DNA from: Pseudomonas bohemica | Lineage (GTDB): Bacteria > Pseudomonadota > Gammaproteobacteria > Pseudomonadales > Pseudomonadaceae | DNA length: 53,180 nt | Reading direction: 5' to 3' | Assembly: GCF_002934685.1 (NCBI RefSeq) | Contig: NZ_NKHL01000087.1 | Location: 1-53,180 of the forward strand | In this document: positions 46,867 to 53,180 of the stretch, in pieces | Numbering within the stretch: position 1 is the first letter of the stretch | Layout: each line of letters begins with the position of its first letter | Made by a program: the position numbers and the translations under genes | Notes under the pieces: generated by a model | What the model saw: the letters and a program-made list of their open reading frames with translations, nothing else | Told to the model about the DNA's origin: nothing | The model's database searches: none

Positions 46867-47787
46867 TCAGGGCTTCGGGTTCTGCAACGGGTTGGTTGCG
46901 GTCAAGTTGATGCCTGGGGTCGGCAGCTTCAACGGGGCCAAGTCCCATTTGTCCATGATCTTGTCGTAGTTGCCACTGGCCTGAACGGCCTTGAGGGCAG
47001 CCAGCATGGCATTGGCCAACTCGGTGTTTTCCTTTTTGATGACGATGCCCAGGTAGAACTTCGGCATCAGGTCGGAGGTGATCACCTTGATCGGCTTGGG
47101 CGCCGCTTTTTCAATGTCTTTGGCGGAGGCCGCATCGTTGACCACGAAGTCCGCACGCCCGGAGTACAGCGCCATCAATACCGCGTCAGCACTGGGGTAC
47201 TGAGCCAGCTTGATCGGTGGCTTGCCAGCGTTCACGCAATGCGGCGAGAACAGATCGGTGATGGTCGGTGCAAAGTCGGTACCCGACTGCACAGCGGCGG
47301 TCAGGCCGCACAACGACAGTGGGTCGTCAGTGACCTTGGCGTTGCTTTTCAGGGTATAGAAGGCGTTGGTCGCATAGGAGAAGTCGACGAAGGTCACCTG
47401 CTTCTCGCGCTCCAGCGAGTCGGAAATACATTCCATGGCCACGTCGTAGCGAGCGCTCTGCACACCTGGAATCAAGCCATCGAAGGCGATAGAGCTGGTT
47501 TTCACCTTGACGCCGAGCTTCTGGCCCATGGCATCCCACAGATCCGGCTCGTAACCGATCATCGTCTTGTTGTCAGCGGCGAAGGACTCACAGGGCGGAT
47601 AATGGGCGTCGGTTACCAGGTTGATGAAACCGGCCTTGCGAATCGCCTCGGGCAGCATGGCGTGCAAGGCCGGGTCCATGGTTTCAACAGGAATACTGAG
47701 CTCGGTGGCAGCGTCGGCGTACGACCAGAGGCTGCAGGTCAAGGCAAAGAGGGGCAAATGCATACGGAGCGACTGTCTAGGGTTCAT
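46867..47787 (-). CDS. amino acid-type ABC transporter substrate-binding protein
   Basis: A 306-residue periplasmic protein of the family 3 binding proteins. The signal peptide runs to about residue 27 (LPLFALTCSLWSYADAA). The ligand-binding core starts with INLVTDAHYPPCESFAADNK, with GYEPDLWDAMGQKLGVKV following, and shows the usual two-lobed pattern. It would feed the permease at 42395 and the ATPase at 43433. It is first in a two-gene unit with the flavoprotein. Operator site 2 lies 111 bases upstream. The ligand is unknown but should be small and polar, amino-acid-like. Confidence 0.92.
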   Translation of the reverse strand: MNPRQSLRMHLPLFALTCSLWSYADAATELSIPVETMDPALHAMLPEAIRKAGFINLVTDAHYPPCESFAADNKTMIGYEPDLWDAMGQKLGVKVKTSSIAFDGLIPGVQSARYDVAMECISDSLEREKQVTFVDFSYATNAFYTLKSNAKVTDDPLSLCGLTAAVQSGTDFAPTITDLFSPHCVNAGKPPIKLAQYPSADAVLMALYSGRADFVVNDAASAKDIEKAAPKPIKVITSDLMPKFYLGIVIKKENTELANAMLAALKAVQASGNYDKIMDKWDLAPLKLPTPGINLTATNPLQNPKP

Positions 47788-47897
47788 CGGCTTCTCATCT
47801 CGGGATCAGTGCGCACTGCTGGTACGCTCAGCCAAACCTGCGGGCGCCCTCCACAAGCGACGCTGAAAACCATTGAGCAACAAGCATGCCACTAAAA

Positions 47898-47913
47898 TTA
47901 ATCGAATGATTAA
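47898..47913. promoter_or_regulatory. predicted TetR operator, site 2
   Basis: TTAATCGAATGATTAA, a perfect six-base inverted repeat with a four-base spacer, upstream of the binding-protein/flavoprotein unit. Confidence 0.75.
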
Positions 47914-48029
47914 TAAAAACCGCCATTGATCGGCTTGATATTTTTCCCTTAAGCCCCCGCCAGCATTGACCCAAACAAGCGCACCAGAGCAGCGCATCGG
48001 CGCACGAAAAAACACCAATTTCGTGCATG

Positions 48030-48045
48030 TTAATTCAACGATTAA
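48030..48045. promoter_or_regulatory. predicted TetR operator, site 3
   Basis: TTAATTCAACGATTAA, one mismatch from a perfect palindrome, upstream of the cucumopine-synthase-like pair. Confidence 0.7.
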
Positions 48046-48120
48046 TTTATTCTTGCAAGGAGGCAACCTCGGGCATAGTCTCTTCGGGACATCCAGCTGA
48101 ACCTTCAGAAGGGCATTACC

Positions 48121-48633
48121 ATGAGCAATCCGGCAACAGCCACGATTACCACCGACCAGATGATTGCGCTTCTCGAACGCGAACGCGAAGCCATCTGGCG
48201 CACCATGCCCCACGAAGTTGCCGCCATTGGCCGCGGCGAAATCCCCAGGGGTACCGGTGCTCGCGGGCAATACCTGAGCACCTTGATGTTCGCCGAGGGC
48301 GAAACCCGTACCTTGGCCGACGAGATGTTCTGGGGCCTGATCGAGGTGTGCCGCAAGCCAGACGCCGACCTCGGCACCCTGAAAATGATCATTAGCCAAA
48401 TCATCGGCTACAAGGCGGACTTCTTCGACTTCGTCGGCCTGCCAGCTGCCGCGGCCATGGTTCACCAATACGTTGCCGCTTCCGAAGCCACCGCGAGTCT
48501 AGACGAGCTGGAACGCCTTACCGGCGCAGCCCTGTCCTGGGCCAACCGCCTGCACATGTGGGTCGACCACGTTTACCCCTGGGGTGTCGGTGACGGTTTC
48601 CGTAAACCCAAGACTAAAACCGCCACGGCCTGA
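48121..48633 (+). CDS. helical-bundle protein resembling the cucumopine synthase C-terminal domain
   Basis: A 170-residue, mainly helical protein without signal peptide or membrane segment. Notable segments are MIALLEREREAIWRTMPHEV, then FAEGETRTLADEMFWGLIEV and SWANRLHMWVDHVYPWGVGD. From memory, this fits the helical bundle domain found at the C-terminus of Agrobacterium cucumopine synthase (Cucumopine_C) and as a stand-alone protein next to DUF3830 proteins. The call rests on this resemblance plus the neighbouring gene; no alignment was possible. The gene is the first of a two-gene unit (31-base gap) behind operator site 3. Biochemical role is unknown. Confidence 0.55.
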   Translation: MSNPATATITTDQMIALLEREREAIWRTMPHEVAAIGRGEIPRGTGARGQYLSTLMFAEGETRTLADEMFWGLIEVCRKPDADLGTLKMIISQIIGYKADFFDFVGLPAAAAMVHQYVAASEATASLDELERLTGAALSWANRLHMWVDHVYPWGVGDGFRKPKTKTATA

Positions 48634-48664
48634 ATCGCCCCCTTTACGTATCGAGGTGCCCGTT

Positions 48665-49090
48665 ATGCGTTTGCGCTTGAAAGTCGAAGGCCAGTCCATC
48701 TGCCTGATCGAGATATGGGAAGACAAGGTGCCTAACCTGGCGAAGATCTTCCGCGAGAAGCTTCCACTGCAAAGCTCCCTGCAACACGGCAAGCTGCTTG
48801 GCGACCTGGTGTTTTTCACCCTGCCGATCGTCGCCCCCTGGGAAAACCGCTACCTGACCCAGGATGTAGGCCGCGAGCGTATCGCCAAGACCGGCCATGC
48901 CGCCGGCGCCGTATGCTTCTACAGCCCGCGCCAGCAGCTGTGCATCGTCTACGGCGATGACGTCTCCGCCGAGCCGTTGCCGATCTCGTACATCGGCGAA
49001 GTGATCGAGGGCGCCCTACAACTCAAGGTCACCGGCATGGAAACCTGGTTCGAACAGGGTGCGCTGGTGGAGTTGGAAATCGCCGACTGA
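48665..49090 (+). CDS. cyclophilin-like DUF3830 family protein
   Basis: A 141-residue protein. The N-terminal LKVEGQSICLIEIWEDKVPN and the middle segment FYSPRQQLCIVYGDDV follow the cyclophilin-like fold of DUF3830, as I recall it. The N-terminal part of cucumopine synthase has the same fold, so this gene and the helical-bundle gene upstream look like the two halves of that enzyme encoded separately. I chose ATG 48665 because MRLRLKVEG opens the domain and follows GAGGTG; upstream codons overlap the preceding gene. Whether it forms or cleaves a condensed ring, or only binds a ligand, is unknown. Confidence 0.65.
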   Translation: MRLRLKVEGQSICLIEIWEDKVPNLAKIFREKLPLQSSLQHGKLLGDLVFFTLPIVAPWENRYLTQDVGRERIAKTGHAAGAVCFYSPRQQLCIVYGDDVSAEPLPISYIGEVIEGALQLKVTGMETWFEQGALVELEIAD

Positions 49091-49106
49091 GCAGCGAGGG
49101 AACGCC

Positions 49107-49790
49107 TCAGCCTCGAGGGCTGAGGTGTTCCAGAATCAACTCACGCATGCCGGTAATGGCGCGCTTGTAGTTGAATTTGGGGAACATCATCGAACGGAAC
49201 AGCACGCCGTCCAGGTAGGTGGAGATGAACATCGACATCTCCGCCGGGTCGACCTCGCGGAACACGCCGCTGGCGATCCCGTCCTTGATGGCCTTGCGCA
49301 GCACCAGGGATTCCTTGTCGTAGAACTTCTTGATGGCCTTGTCGATGCGCGCCGTATAGCTCTGCGCGCGGGCGTAGTCGAGGCTCACCTTGGCGAGTTT
49401 TTGCAGCAGGGCGAACTGCAGGATATGGATCTGCAGCCACAGCACGATGATCGACTGCGGGTCGGCTTCGTCGGACTTCACCGCGTTGAATTGCCGGAAG
49501 GCGTCCTCCACGGTGGATTCGACCACGCCCAGGAACAGCTCTTCCTTGCTACCAAAGTAGTAATAGATCAGCGCCGAGTTCATGCCGGTGGCCTTGGCAA
49601 TGTCCTTGATGGTGACGGTGGAATAGTTGTGCTCGGCGAACAGGTTCAACGCTGCGGTTTGCAGAGTCTTGGCCACATCGGACTGCTGGCGTTTGTCGCG
49701 TACCGCAGCGATGTCAGCTTCTTCGCTATTGCTGGCTGCAGCTTTGACCAGGTTTTTCTCGAGGACCGCCGTTTTGTTTTTCAATGCCAT
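49107..49790 (-). CDS. TetR family regulator, predicted master regulator of the cluster
   Basis: A 227-residue TetR-type regulator. After a roughly 35-residue polar extension, the DNA-binding domain (about residues 38-85) reads LQTAALNLFAEHNYSTVTIK, then DIAKATGMNSALIYYYFGSK. The rest is the helical ligand-binding and dimer domain. It is divergent from the hydrolase at 49951; the shared gap holds operator site 4, suggesting autoregulation. Five related palindromes across the cluster make it the best candidate for a repressor released by a pathway compound. Confidence 0.92.
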   Translation of the reverse strand: MALKNKTAVLEKNLVKAAASNSEEADIAAVRDKRQQSDVAKTLQTAALNLFAEHNYSTVTIKDIAKATGMNSALIYYYFGSKEELFLGVVESTVEDAFRQFNAVKSDEADPQSIIVLWLQIHILQFALLQKLAKVSLDYARAQSYTARIDKAIKKFYDKESLVLRKAIKDGIASGVFREVDPAEMSMFISTYLDGVLFRSMMFPKFNYKRAITGMRELILEHLSPRG

Positions 49791-49879
49791 GTCAGACCCT
49801 GGACTCTTCAGATTCCCGCCAACTGCGGGGCGAGACCGATTATCAGCCGGACGCGGCCTTTAGTCCATGCGCTAATTAA

Positions 49880-49895
49880 TTGATTGTACGATTGA
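49880..49895. promoter_or_regulatory. predicted TetR operator, site 4 (degenerate)
   Basis: TTGATTGTACGATTGA matches the TTAATC-N4-GATTAA pattern with three changes; an overlapping TTAATT lies at 49876. It sits between the divergent tetR and hydrolase genes. The weaker match could allow tighter control of the pathway than of the regulator. Confidence 0.5.
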
Positions 49896-49950
49896 ACGCT
49901 AGCAGATCCAACGGCATAGACATCCTATAACCTTACTGAGAACCTGACCG

Positions 49951-50952
49951 ATGGGCACCGAACCGCAACGATTCAACCTCGGCGACCTGCCCCTCCAAAG
50001 GGGCGGCGTGCTGCATGATGCCCAGCTGGCCTTCGCAACCTGTGGCCAGTTGAACGCAGCAGCCGACAATGCCGTGTTGTTACCCAGCTACTACACCGGC
50101 AATCACGACTCGTACCGTGCCTGGATCGGCCCCGGCAAGGCACTTGACCCGGCGCGGCACTTCATCATCACCGTCAACCAGTTCGGCAACGGCTATTCGA
50201 CGTCGCCGAGCAACTCGGTACGCCAGTCCGGCGCGCGCTTCCCGGAACTGACCTTGGGCGACAGCGTGAACGCCCAGGCGCTGCTGCTGGAGCACCTGAG
50301 GGTTAACTCCCTCGCATTGGTCGCCGGCTGGTCGATGGGCGCCATGCAGGCGTTCGAATGGGCCGTTCATTACCCAAGCAAGGTCCGCGCGCTGCTGGCC
50401 GTGTGCGGAACGGCGCGCTGCTGGCCGATCAACCAGGTATTCCTGGAAGGCGTGCGCGCCGCGCTGCAGGCAGACAACACCTACGCAGCCGGCCGCTACC
50501 TGGCGCCGCCGACCCGTGGGTTAAGGGCCTTCGGCCGCGCGTACGCTGGCTGGGCCTACAGTGCAGAGTTCTTCCGCAATAGCCTTTACCAAGGCATGGG
50601 CTTTCCGAACCTGGAAAGCTTGCTGCGCGACTGGGAAGACGACCACTGCCAACACGACGCCAATGACCTGCTCGCGGTGCTCGACGCCTGGCACCGTGGC
50701 GATCCGAGCCGCGCAAGGCACGAACTGCGGCTGACCGAAGCATTGTCGCAAGTGCAGGCACGTTGCATTCTCATGCCATCGAGTACCGACGCCTACTTCG
50801 TCGCTGAAGAGGCGCGCATCGAATGGTCCTGCCTGAAGAATGCCGACTGGCGCCCATTGAAGTCGCCGTATGGCCACTGCGCAGGTGCGCCGGGACGGTT
50901 TGCGGCGGAGAGTGCCAAGGTGGAGCAGGCGATTCGGGATTTGCTGGGGTAA
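49951..50952 (+). CDS. alpha/beta hydrolase, MetX-like
   Basis: A 333-residue alpha/beta hydrolase of the homoserine-acetyltransferase-like group. The segment NQFGNGYSTSPSNSV resembles the oxyanion region of MetX. The nucleophile elbow is AGWSMGAMQ with Ser128. The catalytic Asp probably lies in SSTDAYFVAEE and the His in SPYGHCAG. True MetX is longer and sits with metW, so methionine synthesis is unlikely. In this cluster it more likely hydrolyses an ester, amide or acyl intermediate. It is divergent from tetR. Confidence 0.85.
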   Translation: MGTEPQRFNLGDLPLQRGGVLHDAQLAFATCGQLNAAADNAVLLPSYYTGNHDSYRAWIGPGKALDPARHFIITVNQFGNGYSTSPSNSVRQSGARFPELTLGDSVNAQALLLEHLRVNSLALVAGWSMGAMQAFEWAVHYPSKVRALLAVCGTARCWPINQVFLEGVRAALQADNTYAAGRYLAPPTRGLRAFGRAYAGWAYSAEFFRNSLYQGMGFPNLESLLRDWEDDHCQHDANDLLAVLDAWHRGDPSRARHELRLTEALSQVQARCILMPSSTDAYFVAEEARIEWSCLKNADWRPLKSPYGHCAGAPGRFAAESAKVEQAIRDLLG

Positions 50953-50979
50953 ACAGCTTCCAAATCCACCACCATCCAA

Positions 50980-51092
50980 TCCCCTCGCCCCGTTGGGGGA
51001 GAGGGCTAGGATGAGGGGGCAATTCTGGCTCTTGCATCCCATTCAAGATCGACCCCTCACTCCAACTCTTTCCCCAGGGGGAGAGGGCTGAG
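50980..51092. repeat. tandem copies of an intergenic palindromic repeat
   Basis: Two related units, at about 50983-51020 and 51051-51092, each contain a CCCTC...GGGGGAGAGGG palindrome (CCCCGTTGGGGGAGAGGG and CCCCAGGGGGAGAGGG). Such units are common in Pseudomonas and related gaps. They lie between convergent genes and could act as terminators. Confidence 0.6.
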
Positions 51093-51125
51093 CTGCGGTG
51101 GATTCGACAATTATCACAGTTCAGC

Positions 51126-52190
51126 TCAACGCACCCCAATCCCCTCCAGCGACCCAAACTCCTTCTCCAGCATCGGCAGCACCTCACTACCAAACCGCTC
51201 CAGCGACCGCCGCGCTCTTTCAATCGGCATATCCCCAAACTGAAAGAACGCGTTGTAGTGAATCGGATCGACCGCGCGTATTTCCTCGGCAATCCGTTCT
51301 GCCACGTATTCAGCCGGGCCGATGATCAGGTTATCGCGAAAGGTCTCCAGCGGCGGCTCATTGACCAGTGGCGGCGCCTGCACCATGGAGCCCTGCAATA
51401 CCAGATCCGGCGAGCGCAGCGCAGCGACCATACGCCCCACATAGCGGGCCCGTTCGGCGGCATCCAGCGCCTCGCTCGGGCTGTCGGTGACGTGAACGTA
51501 TTGCTGCAATGCCACCGGGATTTTCGCCGCGTTCAAGCCGGCCTGGGTGCAACTCTCGCGCATGTGATCGACCATTTGCAGCAACATCTTCGTCCCCCGC
51601 CAGCCAGCGGTCATGAACGGCGTTGGGCTCCACGGCGCCAACACAGCGAGAACATCCGGCGCCGATGAGGTGCAGTACAACGGCGGCATGCCACCGTTAC
51701 GCGTACCCAGGGTAATCGGCGTATGCGGCACGCTGACGTGCTTGCCCTGGAACTCCACGCTACCGGTGCTCAGTACCTGGGACAGCACCTCCCAATACTC
51801 GAGAAACACCTCGGTTTTCAGCGCTACATCCTGGCCATAGCGCTCGAACTCATATGCCTGGTAGCCCGTGCCCACGCCCAGCACGGCGCGCCCACCGCTC
51901 AATTGGTCAAGCAAGGCGATTTCCTGGGCTACGCGCATCGGGTCATACAGGGGCAAAACCACCACAGCGGCACCAAGTTTTATACGTGAGGTATGCCCGG
52001 CCATGTGAGCAGCCACCATCAAGGGCGAGACACTGACCGAATAGTTGGTGAAATGGTGCTCGGCGAACCAGGCCACGTCGAAACCGATTGCCTCGGCGAG
52101 CGACACCATCGAACGAGTGTCATCGACAACCCCGGCTACGCCTTTGGGGTTGTCGCGATAGCCCATCAGGTTGAACAGACCAAATTTCAT
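51126..52190 (-). CDS. luciferase-like (LLM) flavin-dependent monooxygenase
   Basis: A 354-residue TIM-barrel oxidoreductase of the bacterial luciferase family, which uses reduced FMN supplied by a separate reductase. Signatures: the N-terminus MKFGLFNLMGYRDNPKG, then IGFDVAWFAEHHFTNYSVSV, LGAAVVVLPLYDPMRVAQEI, and LDQLSGGRAVLGVGTGYQAY. I chose ATG 52190 (MKFGLF), with AAGGTGG upstream. Operator site 5 lies about 80 bases upstream, so it belongs to the regulon. The flavin reductase at 38166 is its likely partner. Substrate unknown. Confidence 0.9.
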   Translation of the reverse strand: MKFGLFNLMGYRDNPKGVAGVVDDTRSMVSLAEAIGFDVAWFAEHHFTNYSVSVSPLMVAAHMAGHTSRIKLGAAVVVLPLYDPMRVAQEIALLDQLSGGRAVLGVGTGYQAYEFERYGQDVALKTEVFLEYWEVLSQVLSTGSVEFQGKHVSVPHTPITLGTRNGGMPPLYCTSSAPDVLAVLAPWSPTPFMTAGWRGTKMLLQMVDHMRESCTQAGLNAAKIPVALQQYVHVTDSPSEALDAAERARYVGRMVAALRSPDLVLQGSMVQAPPLVNEPPLETFRDNLIIGPAEYVAERIAEEIRAVDPIHYNAFFQFGDMPIERARRSLERFGSEVLPMLEKEFGSLEGIGVR

Positions 52191-52269
52191 GCAAACCACC
52201 TTCTGGCAGACGGCGCGAGCGCCCCAGCGGGCTCACCTGCCAGTCTGCAAGCAGGTTCCAGGCCAGAAA

Positions 52270-52285
52270 TTAATCGAGCGATTAA
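52270..52285. promoter_or_regulatory. predicted TetR operator, site 5
   Basis: TTAATCGAGCGATTAA, a perfect six-base inverted repeat with a four-base spacer, upstream of the LLM gene. Confidence 0.75.
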
Positions 52286-52324
52286 AAAATAGCGTTTTCC
52301 GGTGTGACGGGTTCTGTCCAGTTG

Positions 52325-52665
52325 GGCTGTACATGCGCCTCAGACGGCGGGCTCCAGACGTTGAGCGAGTCCGACTATGCAGTCGGGTCAACGAGCTGTT
52401 TACACAAAGTCGAAGCGCTGCCGGCAGCCGCGGCATCGTGTCGAGGATGCAGGAAGATGGCGAGCAGATTGGCCGGTTCAAGGTACGTGGCCTGATGCGG
52501 GAGCTGGGATTGATCAGCAAGCAACCGGGATCGCATGCTTATAAAGAGCGACGGTGGAGCGACCAGATATTCCGAATATTTTGAATCGAGAGTTCGATGT
52601 TCCTGTGCCCAATCAGGTGTGGTCCGGCGACGTCACTTACATCTGGGCGCAAGGGACTGTGGCGA
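52325..52665 (+). pseudogene. broken IS3-family transposase fragment
   Basis: An OrfB-type fragment in two frames. The first part (to about 52548) reads VNELFTQSRSAAGSRGIVSR and GRFKVRGLMRELGLISKQPG, typical of the HTH-21 region of IS3-family transposases. After a frameshift near 52550, the next frame reads MERPDIPNILNREFDVPVPN and VWSGDVTYIWAQG, the start of the catalytic domain with its first Asp. Similarity stops after WAQG. The rest of the DDE domain is missing, so it is inactive. Confidence 0.8.
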
Positions 52666-52704
52666 TCTTTGACCTGGGACCGTGGGAGGGCGCTATCGGA
52701 TCAG

Positions 52705-53011
52705 GGTCGATTTACCATCGAATCCGGAGTGAAGATTTTCTTTGCTGACCCCCATAGTCCATGGCAGCGCGTCACGAACGAAAAATACGAACGGTCTTCT
52801 ACGGCAATACTTCCCGAGAGGCACCAACCTGTCTCGTCGGAGTGCCCAAGAGATCCATGCAGTAGCCCACGCACTGAACACGAGACCCCGAACAATACTC
52901 GGCTGGAAAACACCTGCCGAAGCACTTAGTGAGTATCTAAAATCTGTCCAGCAATCCAGTGTTGCGACGACCGGGCGAATCTGCCTTATCAACTCCGGTT
53001 TAGTTAAGTGA
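52705..53011 (+). pseudogene. IS30-family transposase C-terminal fragment with frameshift
   Basis: The first piece reads GVKIFFADPHSPWQR, the IS30 segment around the second catalytic Asp. A frame change then gives NTNGLLRQYFPRGTNLSRRS, ALNTRPRTILGWKTPAEAL and a final SVATTG. The change lies at the A5 run 52781-52785; with A4 the frame would read on as NENTNG. The N-terminal two-thirds of the transposase are absent. GTTGCGACGACCGGGCGAAT near 52960 resembles an IS30 end. Confidence 0.8.
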
Positions 53012-53102
53012 CTCTGAGTAATCCAGAGTGTAAGGATACTGATTTCTTGGTCTAGCCTCTGTAGCGGCCGGCATGGTTTGTTGGTTGGACGCTTACAAAC
53101 AA

Positions 53103-53180
53103 TGAATCGCCCCGGATTTTCTAGACACTCTCCAAGCTCAGGAAATAGCGTTTCTCATACTCTACTGGAGACAGCTGCAT
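53103..53180 (-). mobile_element. end of an IS3-family element running off the window
   Basis: The terminal inverted repeat starts TGAATCGCCCCGGATTTTCT at 53103. The element body extends to the right beyond the window. Its outermost 13 bases match the solo sequence at 37671-37683 in inverted orientation. Confidence 0.7.
53121..53180 (-). CDS. IS3-family transposase OrfB, C-terminal end (partial)
   Basis: The minus strand reads MQLSPVEYEKRYFLSLESV and then TAG at 53121. The segment SPVEYEKRYF is the conserved C-terminal end of IS3-family transposases. The start lies beyond the window. Confidence 0.7.
   Translation of the reverse strand: MQLSPVEYEKRYFLSLESV

Larger units (their letters stand above)
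47788..48120. other. divergent regulatory region with two operators
   Basis: 333 bases between the binding-protein unit (minus) and the two small genes at 48121 (plus). It has AT-rich parts and operator sites 2 and 3. No gene is apparent. Confidence 0.7.

Noticed and set aside
49951..50952. Homoserine O-acetyltransferase (MetX)
   Set aside because: The fold matches, but the protein is shorter than MetX, lacks the metW neighbour and belongs to a catabolic regulon, so a general hydrolase call is safer.
33551..53180. Second attachment-site copy of the tRNA-Lys 3' end
   Set aside because: I looked for the sequence ending in CCCACACGACCCACCA and its complement and did not find it in the window.

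Overview
The window is chromosomal DNA of a Pseudomonas of the fluorescens type, not P. aeruginosa. Evidence is the gene content and order (rimO, kup, mprF with its acvB-like partner, dinB, proS, oprD-type porin, slyX, dps, aspS, yebC, ruvCAB, ybgC, tolQRAB, pal, cpoB, queE, queC, tRNA-Lys), which from memory follows PA0916 to PA0976 of P. aeruginosa, the GC-rich codon use, and REP-type repeats in the gaps.

Positions 1 to 33550 are core. The left edge cuts an alpha/beta hydrolase, followed by a GNAT gene, rimO and kup. A LysR/quinone-reductase pair sits between kup and the mprF/acvB operon. Two identical initiator tRNA genes, each with its own promoter and terminator, precede dinB. Then come a lipoprotein gene, proS and an OprD-family porin, a roughly 1 kb gene-free stretch, HIT/slyX, a membrane-anchored cold-shock protein, dps, a small ribbon-helix-helix gene and the aspS to queC block (translation, recombination, envelope integrity, queuosine). 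The core ends at tRNA-Lys(UUU), a known integration target for Pseudomonas islands.

Positions 33551 to 53180 are accessory. Next to the tRNA lie decayed reading frames, one resembling the C-terminus of a tyrosine recombinase. A small module follows: a Rieske oxygenase, an orphan BMP-family binding protein and a divergent AraC regulator. From about 38.2 to 52.2 kb lies a catabolic cluster that I cannot match to a described pathway: a polar-amino-acid-type ABC importer spread over three transcription units, a second Rieske oxygenase, an aldo/keto reductase, a glutamine-synthetase-like ligase, a flavin reductase, an SDR, a KstD-like flavoprotein, a pair of small proteins resembling the two halves of cucumopine synthase (helical bundle and cyclophilin-like DUF3830), a TetR regulator, a MetX-like hydrolase and a luciferase-like monooxygenase.

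Five copies of one palindrome, TTAATC-N4-GATTAA or close variants, sit upstream of five transcription units of this cluster, including the tetR/hydrolase divergent promoter. They tie the cluster into one predicted TetR regulon, the most informative signal in the window. The likely logic is uptake of a small nitrogenous or amino-acid-like compound, oxidation by Rieske and flavin enzymes, amine handling by the glutamylating ligase and clean-up by reductases and hydrolase. The substrate is unknown.

The right edge holds broken IS3 and IS30 transposase pieces and the end of another IS3-family element. The terminal 13 bases of that element recur inverted at 37671-37683, so IS ends face inward on both sides of the cluster.
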